This document shows positions 43,590 to 52,311 of a DNA stretch of 64,000 nt, piece after piece. Within the stretch, counting starts at the first letter, position 1. Every line of letters starts with the position of its first letter. The notes under the pieces are model-generated. The model was not told the origin of the DNA, ran no database searches, and worked only from the letters and a program-made list of their open reading frames with translations. Origin of the DNA: Sutcliffiella halmapala. Its GTDB lineage: Bacteria > Bacillota > Bacilli > Bacillales > Bacillaceae_I. The stretch spans positions 4,105,445 through 4,169,444 of the forward strand of contig NZ_KV917375.1 of the NCBI RefSeq assembly GCF_002019665.1. The letters run 5' to 3'. Position numbers and translations under genes: made by a program.

Positions 43590-44714
43590 ATGAAAACAAC
43601 GACACTGTTACCAATTACGCCTTCCTATGATCCTTGGGAAGCTTATTTAGATGTGAAAGAATATGGCCAAATGGACTTAACCAATGTGGAGTTTACTACC
43701 ACTACAATATGCAATATGCGCTGTGAACACTGTGCAGTTGGCTACACGCTTCAGCCGAAAGATCCGCAAGCACTTCCGCTCGACTTGTTACTGCGTCGAT
43801 TAGAAGAGATTCCGCGTCTTCGTTCGATTAGTATTACCGGTGGGGAACCAATGCTTTCGTTAAAATCGGTCAATGAATATGTGGTGCCTTTACTTAAGTA
43901 TGCCCATGAGCGCGGCGTTCGAACGCAAATCAACTCTAATTTAACCTTAGATTTAGCAAGATATGAAAAAATCATTCCTTATTTAGATGTGCTTCATATC
44001 TCGCATAACTGGGGAACGATGGATGATTTTGTAGAAGGCGGCTTTGCGATGATGGATCGGAAACCAACTTATGCGCAGCGTGCGAAGTATTTTGAAAAAA
44101 TGATCGAAAACTCTAAGGCTATTACAAAGGCTGGTGTCATCGTCTCAGCTGAAACGATGTTAAACAAACGTACCCTTCCTCACATTGAGCATATACATAA
44201 GCAAATCGTTGAGGAAATGAACTGTCAAAGGCACGAGGTGCACCCGATGTACCCGAGCGATTTTGCTAGTACAATGGAAGTGCTCACACTAGAAGAAATG
44301 CGTTCTGCGATCCACCGCTTGCTTGATATGCGTCATGAAGATGTGTGGATGCTGTTTGGTACATTGCCATTTTATCCATGCAGTGACAACCCGGAAGACT
44401 TGGAGCTTTTACAACGCGTATACGCCGCGAAAAATGTAACGGTTCGTAATGATCCAGATGGTCGCTCCCGTCTAAATGTAAATATTTTTAATGGAGATAT
44501 TATTGTAACGGACTTTGGTGATACACCGCCACTTGGCAATATTCAAACGACTGATTTACCAACCGCGTATGCTAGATGGAAAGAGACATCCATTGCAAAA
44601 GAATTAGACTGTCATTGTCCAGCGGTTGCGTGCTTAGGACCGAATATCTTAGTGAAAAATGCGTATTATCCGAAGATGGACTTTACAATGAGAGCTACTA
44701 AAATCACAAAATAG
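43590..44714 (+). CDS. yfkAB: Radical SAM/CxCxxxxC motif protein YfkAB
   Basis: 374 residues. The radical SAM cluster motif is CNMRCEHC near residue 42; SITGGEPMLS follows. The C-terminal part ends with CHCPAVAC, the CxCxxxxC motif that names the family. YfkAB is known from Bacillus but its substrate is not. ATG 43590 is chosen because AAAGAGGAG lies just before it; the frame is open to ATG 43554. It is close to yfkD and a yfkE-type antiporter, as in B. subtilis. Confidence 0.9.
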   Translation: MKTTTLLPITPSYDPWEAYLDVKEYGQMDLTNVEFTTTTICNMRCEHCAVGYTLQPKDPQALPLDLLLRRLEEIPRLRSISITGGEPMLSLKSVNEYVVPLLKYAHERGVRTQINSNLTLDLARYEKIIPYLDVLHISHNWGTMDDFVEGGFAMMDRKPTYAQRAKYFEKMIENSKAITKAGVIVSAETMLNKRTLPHIEHIHKQIVEEMNCQRHEVHPMYPSDFASTMEVLTLEEMRSAIHRLLDMRHEDVWMLFGTLPFYPCSDNPEDLELLQRVYAAKNVTVRNDPDGRSRLNVNIFNGDIIVTDFGDTPPLGNIQTTDLPTAYARWKETSIAKELDCHCPAVACLGPNILVKNAYYPKMDFTMRATKITK

Positions 44715-44724
44715 TTGCTGACTG

Positions 44725-44758
44725 AGCTTAGAGAAAGTTGCTTTCTCTAAGCTTTTTT
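44725..44758 (+). terminator. Terminator of yfkAB
   Basis: 13-bp stem AGCTTAGAGAAAG / CTTTCTCTAAGCT with a 3-base loop, then six T. Confidence 0.88.
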
Positions 44759-44771
44759 GTCAAAATGGTAC

Positions 44772-44811
44772 AAAAAAATGCTCCTCCACTATAAATTGTG
44801 GGGAGCATTTT
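44772..44811 (-). terminator. Terminator of azoR
   Basis: Stem AAAATGCTCCTCCAC with GTGGGGAGCATTTT (44775-44789, 44798-44811); on the minus strand followed by seven U. Confidence 0.85.
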
Positions 44812-44816
44812 CTCTG

Positions 44817-45452
44817 TTAAAAAGTATGAGCTAAATCCTTCGCACGCGCAATCGCATTTTCTTTGATTTCTTGTGCTTTGTCTGGCATTGCTGCATGCCC
44901 TTCTATAAATAGGCCTTCAAAGGAAGGAACGCCGAAGAATTGCATGATAGCTGTTAAATAGCGATGTCCCATTTCCATTGACGCCGCAGGACCTTCAGAA
45001 TAGATGCCACCACGTGCTTGGATGTGTAATGCTTTCTTATCTGTTAAAAGACCCACTGGACCTTCTGCAGTATATTTAAATGCTTTACCAGCAACCGCTA
45101 CAGAATCAATGTAAGCCTTCATTACAGGTGGGAAGGAGAAGTTCCAAAGCGGTGTCACAAAAACATATTTATCTGCTGCAACGAATTGCTCAGAAAGCTC
45201 AGAAAGTCTTCCTACTTTCCCTTTTTCCTCAGCTGACAACTCTTCAAAGCCTTTGCCAGTTTGAAGTTTCCCCCAACCACTGAATACATCTACATCAAGC
45301 TGTGGAATATCTTCGCGGTAAAGATCAAGGTGAATAACCTCATCATTTGGATTTGCTTCCTTATAAGTATCAATAAATGCCTTTCCAGTAGCCATGCTGA
45401 ATGATACCTTGTCATCATGTGGATGTGCGGTAATGTATAAAACTTTTGCCAT
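44817..45452 (-). CDS. azoR: FMN-dependent NADH-azoreductase
   Basis: A 211-residue flavodoxin-like enzyme: [17 protein letters not shown] at the N-terminus (FMN phosphate), [18 protein letters not shown] near 100-117 and [21 protein letters not shown] near 145. It reduces quinones and azo compounds by two electrons. In B. subtilis related enzymes are under MhqR or YodB control; the inverted repeat ATCTCGAAT/ATTCGAGAT about 70-100 bases upstream fits this kind of control. Confidence 0.92.
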   Translation of the reverse strand: MAKVLYITAHPHDDKVSFSMATGKAFIDTYKEANPNDEVIHLDLYREDIPQLDVDVFSGWGKLQTGKGFEELSAEEKGKVGRLSELSEQFVAADKYVFVTPLWNFSFPPVMKAYIDSVAVAGKAFKYTAEGPVGLLTDKKALHIQARGGIYSEGPAASMEMGHRYLTAIMQFFGVPSFEGLFIEGHAAMPDKAQEIKENAIARAKDLAHTF

Positions 45453-45522
45453 TCTTTTATCTTTCCCTTCACTCTAATCTGTTTTTTGTTAGTATGCATT
45501 TATTTACAAATAAATACCAACT

Positions 45523-45553
45523 ATCTCGAATGAATATATTATCAATTCGAGAT
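45523..45553. promoter_or_regulatory. MhqR-like inverted repeat before azoR
   Basis: ATCTCGAAT (45523-45531) and ATTCGAGAT (45545-45553), perfectly inverted, 13-base spacer. The arms match the half-site of the MhqR operator as I remember it (tATCTcgaAt/aTtcgAGATa), but there the arms adjoin each other. Confidence 0.5.
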
Positions 45554-45667
45554 AATAGTATAATATAGTTTTACTCTTAGCAACTTATCTGCTTACACTT
45601 TTTTTATGTTGCTATATGTTGCTTTTCATAATATGCCACCAAAAAATCACTTTATTCCTATAACAAA

Positions 45668-45692
45668 AGACCCATCACAAAGTGACAGGTCT
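45668..45692 (-). terminator. Terminator of the 47-codon gene
   Basis: Minus-strand AGACC-TG-TCAC-TTT-GTGA-TG-GGTCT with TTTTG after it, seven bases past the stop codon. Confidence 0.75.
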
Positions 45693-45698
45693 TCCTGA

Positions 45699-45842
45699 TT
45701 ACTGTTGGTTTTCCAACACAAACGGATTCCCACTTATATTCTTCCGCATTTCATCTGTTAGGACAAAATCCTCTACCTCTAGGTGTTTTTCTTCGTCTTT
45801 CCATTGAATACTCCCGTCATAGTGGTTCGGTTTCCCTTCCAT
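45699..45842 (-). CDS. Small acidic protein, 47 residues
   Basis: Reads MEGKPNHYDGSIQWKDEE, then KHLEVEDFVLTDEMRKNISG and a short tail ending in TAA. GGGGGTG is eight bases before the ATG, and a hairpin terminator follows seven bases after the stop. These two flanking signals and the hydrophilic, codon-like composition make it a likely real gene. No family is recognised. Confidence 0.6.
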   Translation of the reverse strand: MEGKPNHYDGSIQWKDEEKHLEVEDFVLTDEMRKNISGNPFVLENQQ

Positions 45843-45991
45843 ACCACTAACACCCCCAATGTATTATTTACGAATCTTATGCATCTATTTTACTATTTTC
45901 TGACTATTATTTATAGTATTTTTTGGAAAAATTTCTTTTTAGTGGAACATGCTGATTTTATAAGATAGGCATATTTACTTAAATAGCTTAA

Positions 45992-46030
45992 AGTGCCTGA
46001 TAACTTATTTTAAAGTACCAGGCACTCTTT
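45992..46030. terminator. Terminator of yfkD
   Basis: AGTGCCTG (45992-45999) and CAGGCACT (46019-46026) with inner partial pairing; T-tracts on both strands. Confidence 0.65.
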
Positions 46031-46042
46031 TAACTCCTCATC

Positions 46043-46849
46043 CTATCGTGGTCTTTCCGATGCTGCGAAAATAAAGGAAACATGGTCTTGAACTGGAATC
46101 CAAGCTCCAATCCCTTGGGACGTAACATTTTTCACGACGATTTTCTTCTCTTTCCCTTTTAATACGAGATACACTTCGCCGTATGTGATTTTTCCTTTTT
46201 CATTTACAGCTGGAGAATAGGCATAAAGATAACCTAATCTTTTTATCGGGATATTATAAATTTGATCCTTTTTCGTTCCTGCTCCAACGATGGTTTGGAA
46301 GGAAAGTGGCAATTTTGTTTTTTGCATTGCCTTGAGCATCATCATCTGTTTCACTTCTTCAGAGCTCTCTACCTTAGACGTTAAACCGCCCTTTACATGT
46401 CTTTGCGCCTCTTGTCTGTAAAAAATTTGATGAGGTGCCTTTCCTCCGCGATTATCTGCGTAATTCGTATTGATCTTTTGATACTCCCAATTTACATTCG
46501 TTTCAGCAGACTCGTAATAAAGTGGCCATTCTCCTAAATAAATCGTTGCTCGATACCCAATCGCAACTGGAGATGGAGAGATGTTGGATTCATTTAAAAT
46601 TTTTATCAAGTTAGGATTTTCCACATTCACATTAGAAGAATCAATTAGTTCTTGCGTCAATTCACTTGGTTGTAGATATGGTACATCTTGAGTAGGGTTT
46701 GGATAAGTATTATCTTTGGAAATATCTAACACATAATTTGGTACCTCAATATTCTTTTCTTTCGCCTTACCTTTCGCTTGTTCAGCTTGAACACCAGTAC
46801 TCAGCCCAAAAGAAAGTACAAGTATAAAAAGTATTCGAAGGATGCGCAT
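46043..46849 (-). CDS. yfkD: YfkD family secreted protein
   Basis: 268 residues with a signal peptide (1-22, ending VQAEQA) and a body typical of YfkD: KGKAKEKNIEVPNYVLDISKDN, SPSPVAIGYRATIYLGEWPLYYES, and a C-terminal KNVTSQGIGAWIPVQDHVSF. The function is unknown. The place between yfkAB and a yfkE-type antiporter gene agrees with the B. subtilis order. AAAGGAG precedes the ATG. Confidence 0.88.
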   Translation of the reverse strand: MRILRILFILVLSFGLSTGVQAEQAKGKAKEKNIEVPNYVLDISKDNTYPNPTQDVPYLQPSELTQELIDSSNVNVENPNLIKILNESNISPSPVAIGYRATIYLGEWPLYYESAETNVNWEYQKINTNYADNRGGKAPHQIFYRQEAQRHVKGGLTSKVESSEEVKQMMMLKAMQKTKLPLSFQTIVGAGTKKDQIYNIPIKRLGYLYAYSPAVNEKGKITYGEVYLVLKGKEKKIVVKNVTSQGIGAWIPVQDHVSFIFAASERPR

Positions 46850-47225
46850 GTTGTACTACTCCTTTCACTCACTTTAATAATCTTTGTACTGTTATCTTTT
46901 TCGAACTAAATTGAGATTATCCATCTGAGGTAATTATTTTTTCTATATTTTGATTCCAAGCGGAAAAATTGTCACCTTCTCCCCATAATTTAATTATTTA
47001 AATAAAATTACGTCTTATCTAATAGGAACTTGCTAATTTTCACTGTTTTAGAGTGGAGATTTTTTGGGGGTTCTCACGTAACTAGTGGGGGTTCTCATGC
47101 TTCTCTTCAACGTTCTCATGTAACTCACGGAGGTTCTCACGTTTCTCTTCAACGTTCTCACCTAACTCATGAAGGTTCTCACGCTTCTCTAAGATCACTT
47201 TCTCATCAAAAAAACGAGAGCCAAC
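46850..47225. other. Intergenic region with minisatellite
   Basis: Apart from the 21-base repeats at 47070-47195 and a terminator at 47212-47238, the stretch is AT-rich. An open frame through the repeats (47030-47287) starts with TTG, lacks a ribosome binding site and is judged an effect of the repeat period being a multiple of 3. Confidence 0.6.
47070..47195. repeat. Minisatellite: six 21-bp half-units (three 42-bp units)
   Basis: GTTCTCA starts at 47070, 47091, 47112, 47133, 47154 and 47175, every 21 bases. Two half-unit types alternate: GTTCTCAyGTAACTCAyGGAG and GTTCTCACGyTTCTCTTCAA, giving a 42-bp higher-order period. Confidence 0.9.
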
Positions 47226-47238
47226 TTAGCTCTCGTTT
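47212..47238 (-). terminator. Terminator overlapping the end of the YczE-type gene
   Basis: AAACGAGAGC/GCTCTCGTTT (47212-47221, 47229-47238); on the minus strand eight U follow. The stem includes the last codons of the gene. Confidence 0.8.
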
Positions 47239-47852
47239 CGCAAACGTTTATACAATTTTTCCATCCCGGGGAAGAACACTTGAATGAGTGGTCCTATTCC
47301 AAAGGTAATAATGATGGTTCCGACACCAATTGGTCCTTTGAAGATTAGGGCAAAAATTAATGCTAGTATTTCGCCAATTGTTTTCGCTGTCATTAATTTG
47401 ATGTTGAAACGTTCTTGAAGCGATACCATTAGATTATCAATTGGTACAAGTGGAAATTTTGCTTGGAGATAAGTAGCAACCCCAAACGAAAGCCCGGCGA
47501 TACCACCTACTAACGTTACAAATCTGAAAACCATATTGACTGGCAACCAATGTTTTAAAACAATCATCAACCAAAAATCGATGAACGTTCCTACTAGGAA
47601 AATGGTGATCACTGCTAGATAATCCGGTCTTTTTTTTCCGATTAATGAATTAATGGCAATAAGGAGGACCCCAATAATAAATACCCAGCTTCCAACCGTT
47701 AAGCCTAACGTTTGCGATAATCCAACGTTTAACGCATCCCATGCCCCCGCACCTAAATTTGATTTAATCGTTAAACTTACACCGAGGGATAATATGAATA
47801 ACCCTATTAAATAAAATAATGCCCGTATAATCAATTCAGAGAACTCCCTCAC
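47226..47852 (-). CDS. YczE/YyaS/YitT family membrane protein
   Basis: 208 residues with five or six helices. LGVSLTIKSNLGAGAWDALNVGL near residues 23-45 is the family mark; AKFPLVPIDNLMVSLQERF near 130 is the second conserved loop. Members are predicted transport or regulatory membrane proteins without proven substrate. The start codon is GTG 47852 with AAGGA about 10 bases upstream. Confidence 0.85.
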   Translation of the reverse strand: MREFSELIIRALFYLIGLFILSLGVSLTIKSNLGAGAWDALNVGLSQTLGLTVGSWVFIIGVLLIAINSLIGKKRPDYLAVITIFLVGTFIDFWLMIVLKHWLPVNMVFRFVTLVGGIAGLSFGVATYLQAKFPLVPIDNLMVSLQERFNIKLMTAKTIGEILALIFALIFKGPIGVGTIIITFGIGPLIQVFFPGMEKLYKRLRNES

Positions 47853-47963
47853 AATATACTTGTCCTTACCATTGTAAGCAACAAATCGTGAAATATGAAA
47901 AAGAAAAAAAGATGTAACAAATCAGAATATTTATAAGATTTAGATTATATAGTATAGTAAGCC

Positions 47964-48147
47964 TATAATGAAGGAGGGAGTAAAGGCCAACAACTTAGAT
48001 TAAAGGAGGGATTCCCCCCCTACTTACAAAGCTTTTTATTCCTTAGTTTGTTATTAGTTTTACCTCCTAACGGGTACTTAATTAGTTTCTGTTTCGTCCT
48101 ACATGTTTGGGACTCTGTGCGGTATATTCGCACGGAGTCTTTTTTTG
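47964..48147 (+). ncRNA. Candidate small RNA with C7 segment and own terminator
   Basis: TATAAT (47964-47969) is followed by about 170 bases without a usable gene (only an 11-codon frame from 47968) and then a strong terminator: GACTCTGTGCG / CGCACGGAGTC (48111-48121, 48129-48139) plus seven T. The body holds AGGAGGG twice (47972-47978, 48004-48010), a run of seven C (48014-48020) and ACCTCCTAA (48062-48070). C-rich single strands that pair with Shine-Dalgarno sequences are typical of Gram-positive trans-acting sRNAs. The -35 box is weak (TAGATT). Confidence 0.45.
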
Positions 48148-48209
48148 TTGGCTACGGTGAAAATATAAATGCTAATTTACACAATAGAATAAGAAGGGCC
48201 TGTTAAACA

Positions 48210-48341
48210 CCCTGTTAATTTCCGTTCCAGGTGTTCGCTTTCCGCGGGCGGTCCGGGAGCCTCCTCGGCTGGCGCCTGTGGGGTCTCCCCTGTCCCTCTC
48301 CTCCCGCAGGAGTCTCACACCTTGCACTCCAATTAACAGGG
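48210..48341. repeat. GC-rich 132-bp repeat element with terminal inverted repeats
   Basis: Perfect 11-bp ends CCCTGTTAATT (48210-48220) and AATTAACAGGG (48331-48341). The inside is strikingly GC-rich for this DNA, with TTCGCTTTCCGCGGGCGGT, CCGGGAGCCTCCTCGG and CTCCTCCCGCAGGAGTCT. I recognise this as the type of dispersed palindromic element found many times in Bacillaceae genomes. It carries no frame and no transposase. Confidence 0.75.
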
Positions 48342-48470
48342 GGAGCAACTTTTAATCACAGGTTCCGTTTTTTCATCTCTCACTAGAGTTAGTCACCAAA
48401 AGGAGTAGCTCTGTTAATATTGGTTATTGATTGCCTCTTACACATCTCACTTGCCTTGGGCTTCCTAATT

Positions 48471-49523
48471 TTATAAGAGAAAAAATCCAATTCCCATGAT
48501 AAAGTAAGCGGCGAGTATTGTGGCGCCTTCGAACCAGTTTGTTTCTCCGTCGTTTGTGATGACAATTGCTAATAATACGGCGGTTACCATCGAGATTAGT
48601 TCTGGGATGGTGAAAACTAATGGCATTTTTTCTTGGAAAAACATCGAAGTTAAGACGAGAATTGGTGCGACGAACATAGCAATCTGTAAGGTCGAGCCTA
48701 CTGCTATTTCTACGGCTATGTCCATTTTATTTTTATAAGCCATAATGATGGCGGACGCATGCTCTGCTGCATTCCCCACGATTGCGACGACAATGACTCC
48801 AATGAATAATTCCGACCAGCCGAATGCTTCTCCAACTTCTTCAAACGTATGAACCAAACTTTCCGATACATAGGCTACAGCTAAAGTGGCAAGCAACAGG
48901 ATAAAAACTGCCTTCCTTCTGCTCCATTCAGCGGTTTCTGTGCCGTGTTCACCTTCATCACCGGTTTGGTACACGCCGCGATGGGTTACCAATTTAAAGA
49001 ATAATGCCGCTAAGTATAAGAGAATGAGAATAATTGAAATTCCGATGCTAAAAGTAAACGTTTTTACGTCTCCCATTTCCATAGCGAAAATTTCTGGTAT
49101 GACAAAGGCAACAAGCACTGCGAATACAAGTAAGCCTGAATTATGCCTTGCATCATACACATTAAACTTTTGGCGTTTAAATTTTAACCCCCCTACAAAA
49201 AATGATAGTCCCATAACGAGCAAGAGATTGCCTAAAACAGAACCCGTTAAAGAAGCCAGAACTACCGTAATTAAACCAGATTTCAGAGCAAAGAAAGCAA
49301 TGATTAATTCTACTGCATTTCCAAAGGTAGCATTAATCAAGCCACCAATTCTAGGACCTGTATGGATTGCGATACTTTCTGTGGCGCGGCCCATATAACC
49401 TGCTAATGCCACAATAGTTAAGCTATAAACAATGAACATCATCACAACCGGCCAATGTAACAAAGAGCCAAGCACGGACAAAGGTAATCCAATAGCAATC
49501 ATTATTAAAAAGATTTTATACAT
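48471..49523 (-). CDS. Ca2+/H+ antiporter, CAX family (YfkE/ChaA type)
   Basis: A 350-residue membrane protein with 11 helices. The two alpha-repeat signatures are GGLINATFGNAVELIIAFFAL near residue 60-80 and IVAIVGNAAEHASAIIMAY near 245-265, with the GNA(V/A)E core of CAX exchangers; an acidic loop (GDEGEHGTE) separates the halves. It exports calcium in exchange for protons. B. subtilis YfkE has the same length and a crystal structure. GGAAGG before the ATG supports the start. Confidence 0.93.
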   Translation of the reverse strand: MYKIFLIMIAIGLPLSVLGSLLHWPVVMMFIVYSLTIVALAGYMGRATESIAIHTGPRIGGLINATFGNAVELIIAFFALKSGLITVVLASLTGSVLGNLLLVMGLSFFVGGLKFKRQKFNVYDARHNSGLLVFAVLVAFVIPEIFAMEMGDVKTFTFSIGISIILILLYLAALFFKLVTHRGVYQTGDEGEHGTETAEWSRRKAVFILLLATLAVAYVSESLVHTFEEVGEAFGWSELFIGVIVVAIVGNAAEHASAIIMAYKNKMDIAVEIAVGSTLQIAMFVAPILVLTSMFFQEKMPLVFTIPELISMVTAVLLAIVITNDGETNWFEGATILAAYFIMGIGFFLL

Positions 49524-49668
49524 ATGTTCGCCTTCCTTTATTGTTAGATGATGTTAATATACCCATCTCCTCACTTTTATTGTAAAAATCCTAAGACATT
49601 CCTGTTTAAAAAATAAAAAAAGATGACACATTAACCTAGAGTAAATGAAAGTGAAAGGTGCGATTACT

Positions 49669-50088
49669 ATGAGTGAATCATTAAAAAAGAAAATTAACGA
49701 TATGTTCAATCATCATAAGATCGGAACACTTGCTACAATAAAAGGCAACCGTCCATACTCTCGTTTTATGATATTTTTCAATGAGAATCTAACCCTATAC
49801 ACGGCTACAAATCAGCACACACATAAAACAGAAGACATTAAAGAAAACCCTCATGTCCATATCTTGTTAGGCATGGAGAATGTGAGCTGGAATGAACCTT
49901 ATGCAGAAATTGAAGCAGAAGCTTCCATCGAGGAAAGCCAGGAGCTGAAAAACAAATTCTGGGATGACAAGCTTTCAGAGTGGATCAAAAGCCCTGACGA
50001 TCCGGAATACCTGTTACTTAAACTAAGCCCCACTGCGATTCGATACTACGAAAAAGCAGGTAGCGAGGCGGAAGTTTGGTCGGAATAG
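49669..50088 (+). CDS. Pyridoxamine 5'-phosphate oxidase-like general stress protein
   Basis: 139 residues with the split-barrel flavin-binding fold: HHKIGTLATIKGNRPYSRFM near residue 13 and ENPHVHILLG near 65, then YAEIEAEASIEES. It resembles YdaG-type (general stress protein 26) members. ATG 49669 has GAAAGGTG before it. No sigma-B promoter of good quality was found upstream. The substrate or cofactor (F420, FMN or heme) is not settled. Confidence 0.85.
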   Translation: MSESLKKKINDMFNHHKIGTLATIKGNRPYSRFMIFFNENLTLYTATNQHTHKTEDIKENPHVHILLGMENVSWNEPYAEIEAEASIEESQELKNKFWDDKLSEWIKSPDDPEYLLLKLSPTAIRYYEKAGSEAEVWSE

Positions 50089-50097
50089 CTCTAAAAA

Positions 50098-50140
50098 AAG
50101 ACTTACAATTCCCAGATGATCTAAGGGAATGTAAGTCTTT
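50098..50140. terminator. Bidirectional terminator
   Basis: Stem AAAGACTTACAATTCCC / GGGAATGTAAGTCTTT with one bulge; A- and T-tracts on the two sides. It serves the PNPOx gene and the convergent lutCBA operon. Confidence 0.85.
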
Positions 50141-50145
50141 ATATT

Positions 50146-50865
50146 TTATAAATCATCAACAACAATATAAGTCGCTTTAATCGGACCATGTACTCCAACT
50201 ACTAGATTCATCTCGATATCGGCCGAATTGCTCGGACCACTAATAAAGTTGATACAGCTTGGAATCTTCTCTCCGTTGCTTACCTTATTGTGAATTTCGT
50301 GCGCCGCTTGTGTAATCCTTGGGACGATTGTACTTTTTTGAATGATGGCGATGTAGGTTGCCGGTAAGAGACTTACTGATCTACCTTTTCCATTTCCGCT
50401 GAAAAGAACGACGGTTCCTGATTCAGCCAATGTCTGATCACTGAAAGTTATCCCGACATTAGAACGTTCTGCAATGACGATATTTTCCTCGCCAATGCTT
50501 GGATCCCAAATATGAACGTCCATCCCATCTTCCAACCATTCCTCTTGCATCTTTTGTTTCAATCCGTACTGTTCAAAACGTGGGTCATCCCATGTAATTA
50601 CCTGTCCGGCGCCATATCCAATAACAACAGACTTAACCGTTTCTTCCAAGCATGAAACCGTTGTTTCTACTATATCAGTGTGTATATGGACACATTGCTT
50701 TTTCAGCACCCCTACCAGGTCGTCCTGTGTTGCACCCTTTAATACCTCCCATTGAGGTTGATGTTTCCAGACCGGTCTTGATACTCCCTCTTTTCGTACT
50801 GGTCTTCCCAGACTTGTAGAAATGGTCGTTAAAAACGCATCTCTGTTATGAATCGTTACGCTCAT
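50146..50865 (-). CDS. lutC: Lactate utilization protein C
   Basis: 239 residues of the LUD (YkgG) family: [20 protein letters not shown] and [11 protein letters not shown] in the middle, [22 protein letters not shown] at the C-terminus. LutC is the third part of the LutABC complex that oxidises L-lactate to pyruvate. The start ATG 50865 has AGGGAGGGA before it and lies 20 bases inside lutB; an ATG at 50892 is also in frame but less likely. Confidence 0.93.
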   Translation of the reverse strand: MSVTIHNRDAFLTTISTSLGRPVRKEGVSRPVWKHQPQWEVLKGATQDDLVGVLKKQCVHIHTDIVETTVSCLEETVKSVVIGYGAGQVITWDDPRFEQYGLKQKMQEEWLEDGMDVHIWDPSIGEENIVIAERSNVGITFSDQTLAESGTVVLFSGNGKGRSVSLLPATYIAIIQKSTIVPRITQAAHEIHNKVSNGEKIPSCINFISGPSNSADIEMNLVVGVHGPIKATYIVVDDL

Positions 50866-52291
50866 TTGTCTTCCCTCCCTTGTCTCGCTCATCGAACCAA
50901 TCTCGGAATCTCTTTTTGTCAGGAGCAGGAAATTCTCGGATAGCCGTCCAGCTTTTCAAAGGGCCAGGTCCTTTAGATATCGACTGATCGACCGTAAAAG
51001 GATTCAAGGCAGAGGGAGCAAGTTTGGAGCCTAGTTTATACATTAACGGAGACGCTGCACCTAATCCGAAAGCTTTCATTGCCAGTTTTTCTGAGATTGG
51101 AGCTTTCCCTTCCTTCTCGACTATTTTCTGCCGGTGCTTATGCAAGAGATCGTGGAGTGGAATTTTTACCGGGCAGGCTTCGGTACAGGCCGCACATAAG
51201 GTAGACGCATAAGGCAACTCTTTATGGTCATCATAACCGTCTAATAAAGGTGTCAAAACAGCTCCTATTGGTCCAGGATAAATGGAACCATATGAATGTC
51301 CTCCGATATGACGATATACAGGACATACATTAATACAGGCCGCACAGCGAATGCACTGTAAGACTGACTGAAATTCTGTACCAAGAATTTTCGATCTGCC
51401 ATTATCAATAATGACTAAGTGAAACTCTTCGGGACCATCGACGTCGCCTTCTTCTTTTGGACCAGTTAAAGTGGTTACATAGCTCGTCAGCTTCTGCCCG
51501 ACCGCACTTCTAGTCAAAAGACTGACCAACACTTCTAACTCCTCGTAAGTAGGTACGAGTCTTTCCATTCCCATGACAGTAATTTGTGTTTTCGGTAGGG
51601 ATGTCACTAGTCTTGCGTTACCTTCATTGGTTACAAGACTGATAGAACCAGACTCTGCTACGGCAAAATTACAGCCGGTGATTCCAATGTCTGCAGTTAA
51701 AAATTCCTTTCGCAGCATTTCACGGGCATGGAGGGCAAGCTCTTCCGGCTTCTCCGTTTTCTTATAGGCTAGCTTTTCACGAAAAACATCTCTGATTTGA
51801 TGTTTGTTTTTATGCAAAGCAGGCGCCACAATATGGGAGGGCGGATCATGGTCATCCACTTGAAGGATGTATTCCCCTAGGTCCGTTTCAATTACTTCGC
51901 AACCAACCGCTTCCAATGCTTCGTTCATCGATATTTCTTCTGTCACCATCGATTTTGATTTTACGATCTTTTTGGCATTCTTCCGCTTCGCTACGTCCTG
52001 AATATAATGGTTTGCCTCTTCTGCAGTCTTTGCAAAAAAAACATGCCCACCGCGTTTCGCGACATTTTCACTTAATTCATGTAAGTAATAGTCTAAATTA
52101 TCCAGTACATGCTGGCGAATCTCTTCGCCGTGAGATCGCCACTCTTCCCAATCTCCAAGTTCAACGGTCGACTCTATTTTTCTCGTCCGAAGGCGTTCTT
52201 GTGCACTTGCAACAGCACCCCTCATAAACTGGTCGTCAATGCCCTTTTTCGTTCTATTGTTAAACGATTCATTTCCTATTTTCAATGCCAT
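50846..52291 (-). CDS. lutB: Lactate utilization iron-sulfur protein B
   Basis: 481 residues: LUD domain (about 70-300) then two 4Fe-4S motifs, [12 protein letters not shown] and CAACTEACP, and a C-terminal DUF3390-type part. [19 protein letters not shown] follows the first cluster. It carries electrons in L-lactate oxidation. It lies 20 bases after lutA, and GGGGGTG precedes the ATG. Confidence 0.94.
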   Translation of the reverse strand: MALKIGNESFNNRTKKGIDDQFMRGAVASAQERLRTRKIESTVELGDWEEWRSHGEEIRQHVLDNLDYYLHELSENVAKRGGHVFFAKTAEEANHYIQDVAKRKNAKKIVKSKSMVTEEISMNEALEAVGCEVIETDLGEYILQVDDHDPPSHIVAPALHKNKHQIRDVFREKLAYKKTEKPEELALHAREMLRKEFLTADIGITGCNFAVAESGSISLVTNEGNARLVTSLPKTQITVMGMERLVPTYEELEVLVSLLTRSAVGQKLTSYVTTLTGPKEEGDVDGPEEFHLVIIDNGRSKILGTEFQSVLQCIRCAACINVCPVYRHIGGHSYGSIYPGPIGAVLTPLLDGYDDHKELPYASTLCAACTEACPVKIPLHDLLHKHRQKIVEKEGKAPISEKLAMKAFGLGAASPLMYKLGSKLAPSALNPFTVDQSISKGPGPLKSWTAIREFPAPDKKRFRDWFDERDKGGKTNERNDS

Positions 52292-52311
52292 TTATCTGCA
52301 CCCCCTATCGT

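Noticed and set aside
47030-47287. 85-codon frame with GSHVSLQRSH-type repeats
   Set aside because: It exists because the minisatellite period is 42 bases. It begins with TTG, has no ribosome binding site and runs into the terminator of the opposite gene.
49599-49625. Sigma-B promoter before the PNPOx-like gene
   Set aside because: GTTTAA is present, but 14 bases later the sequence is TGACAC, not GGGTAT-like.
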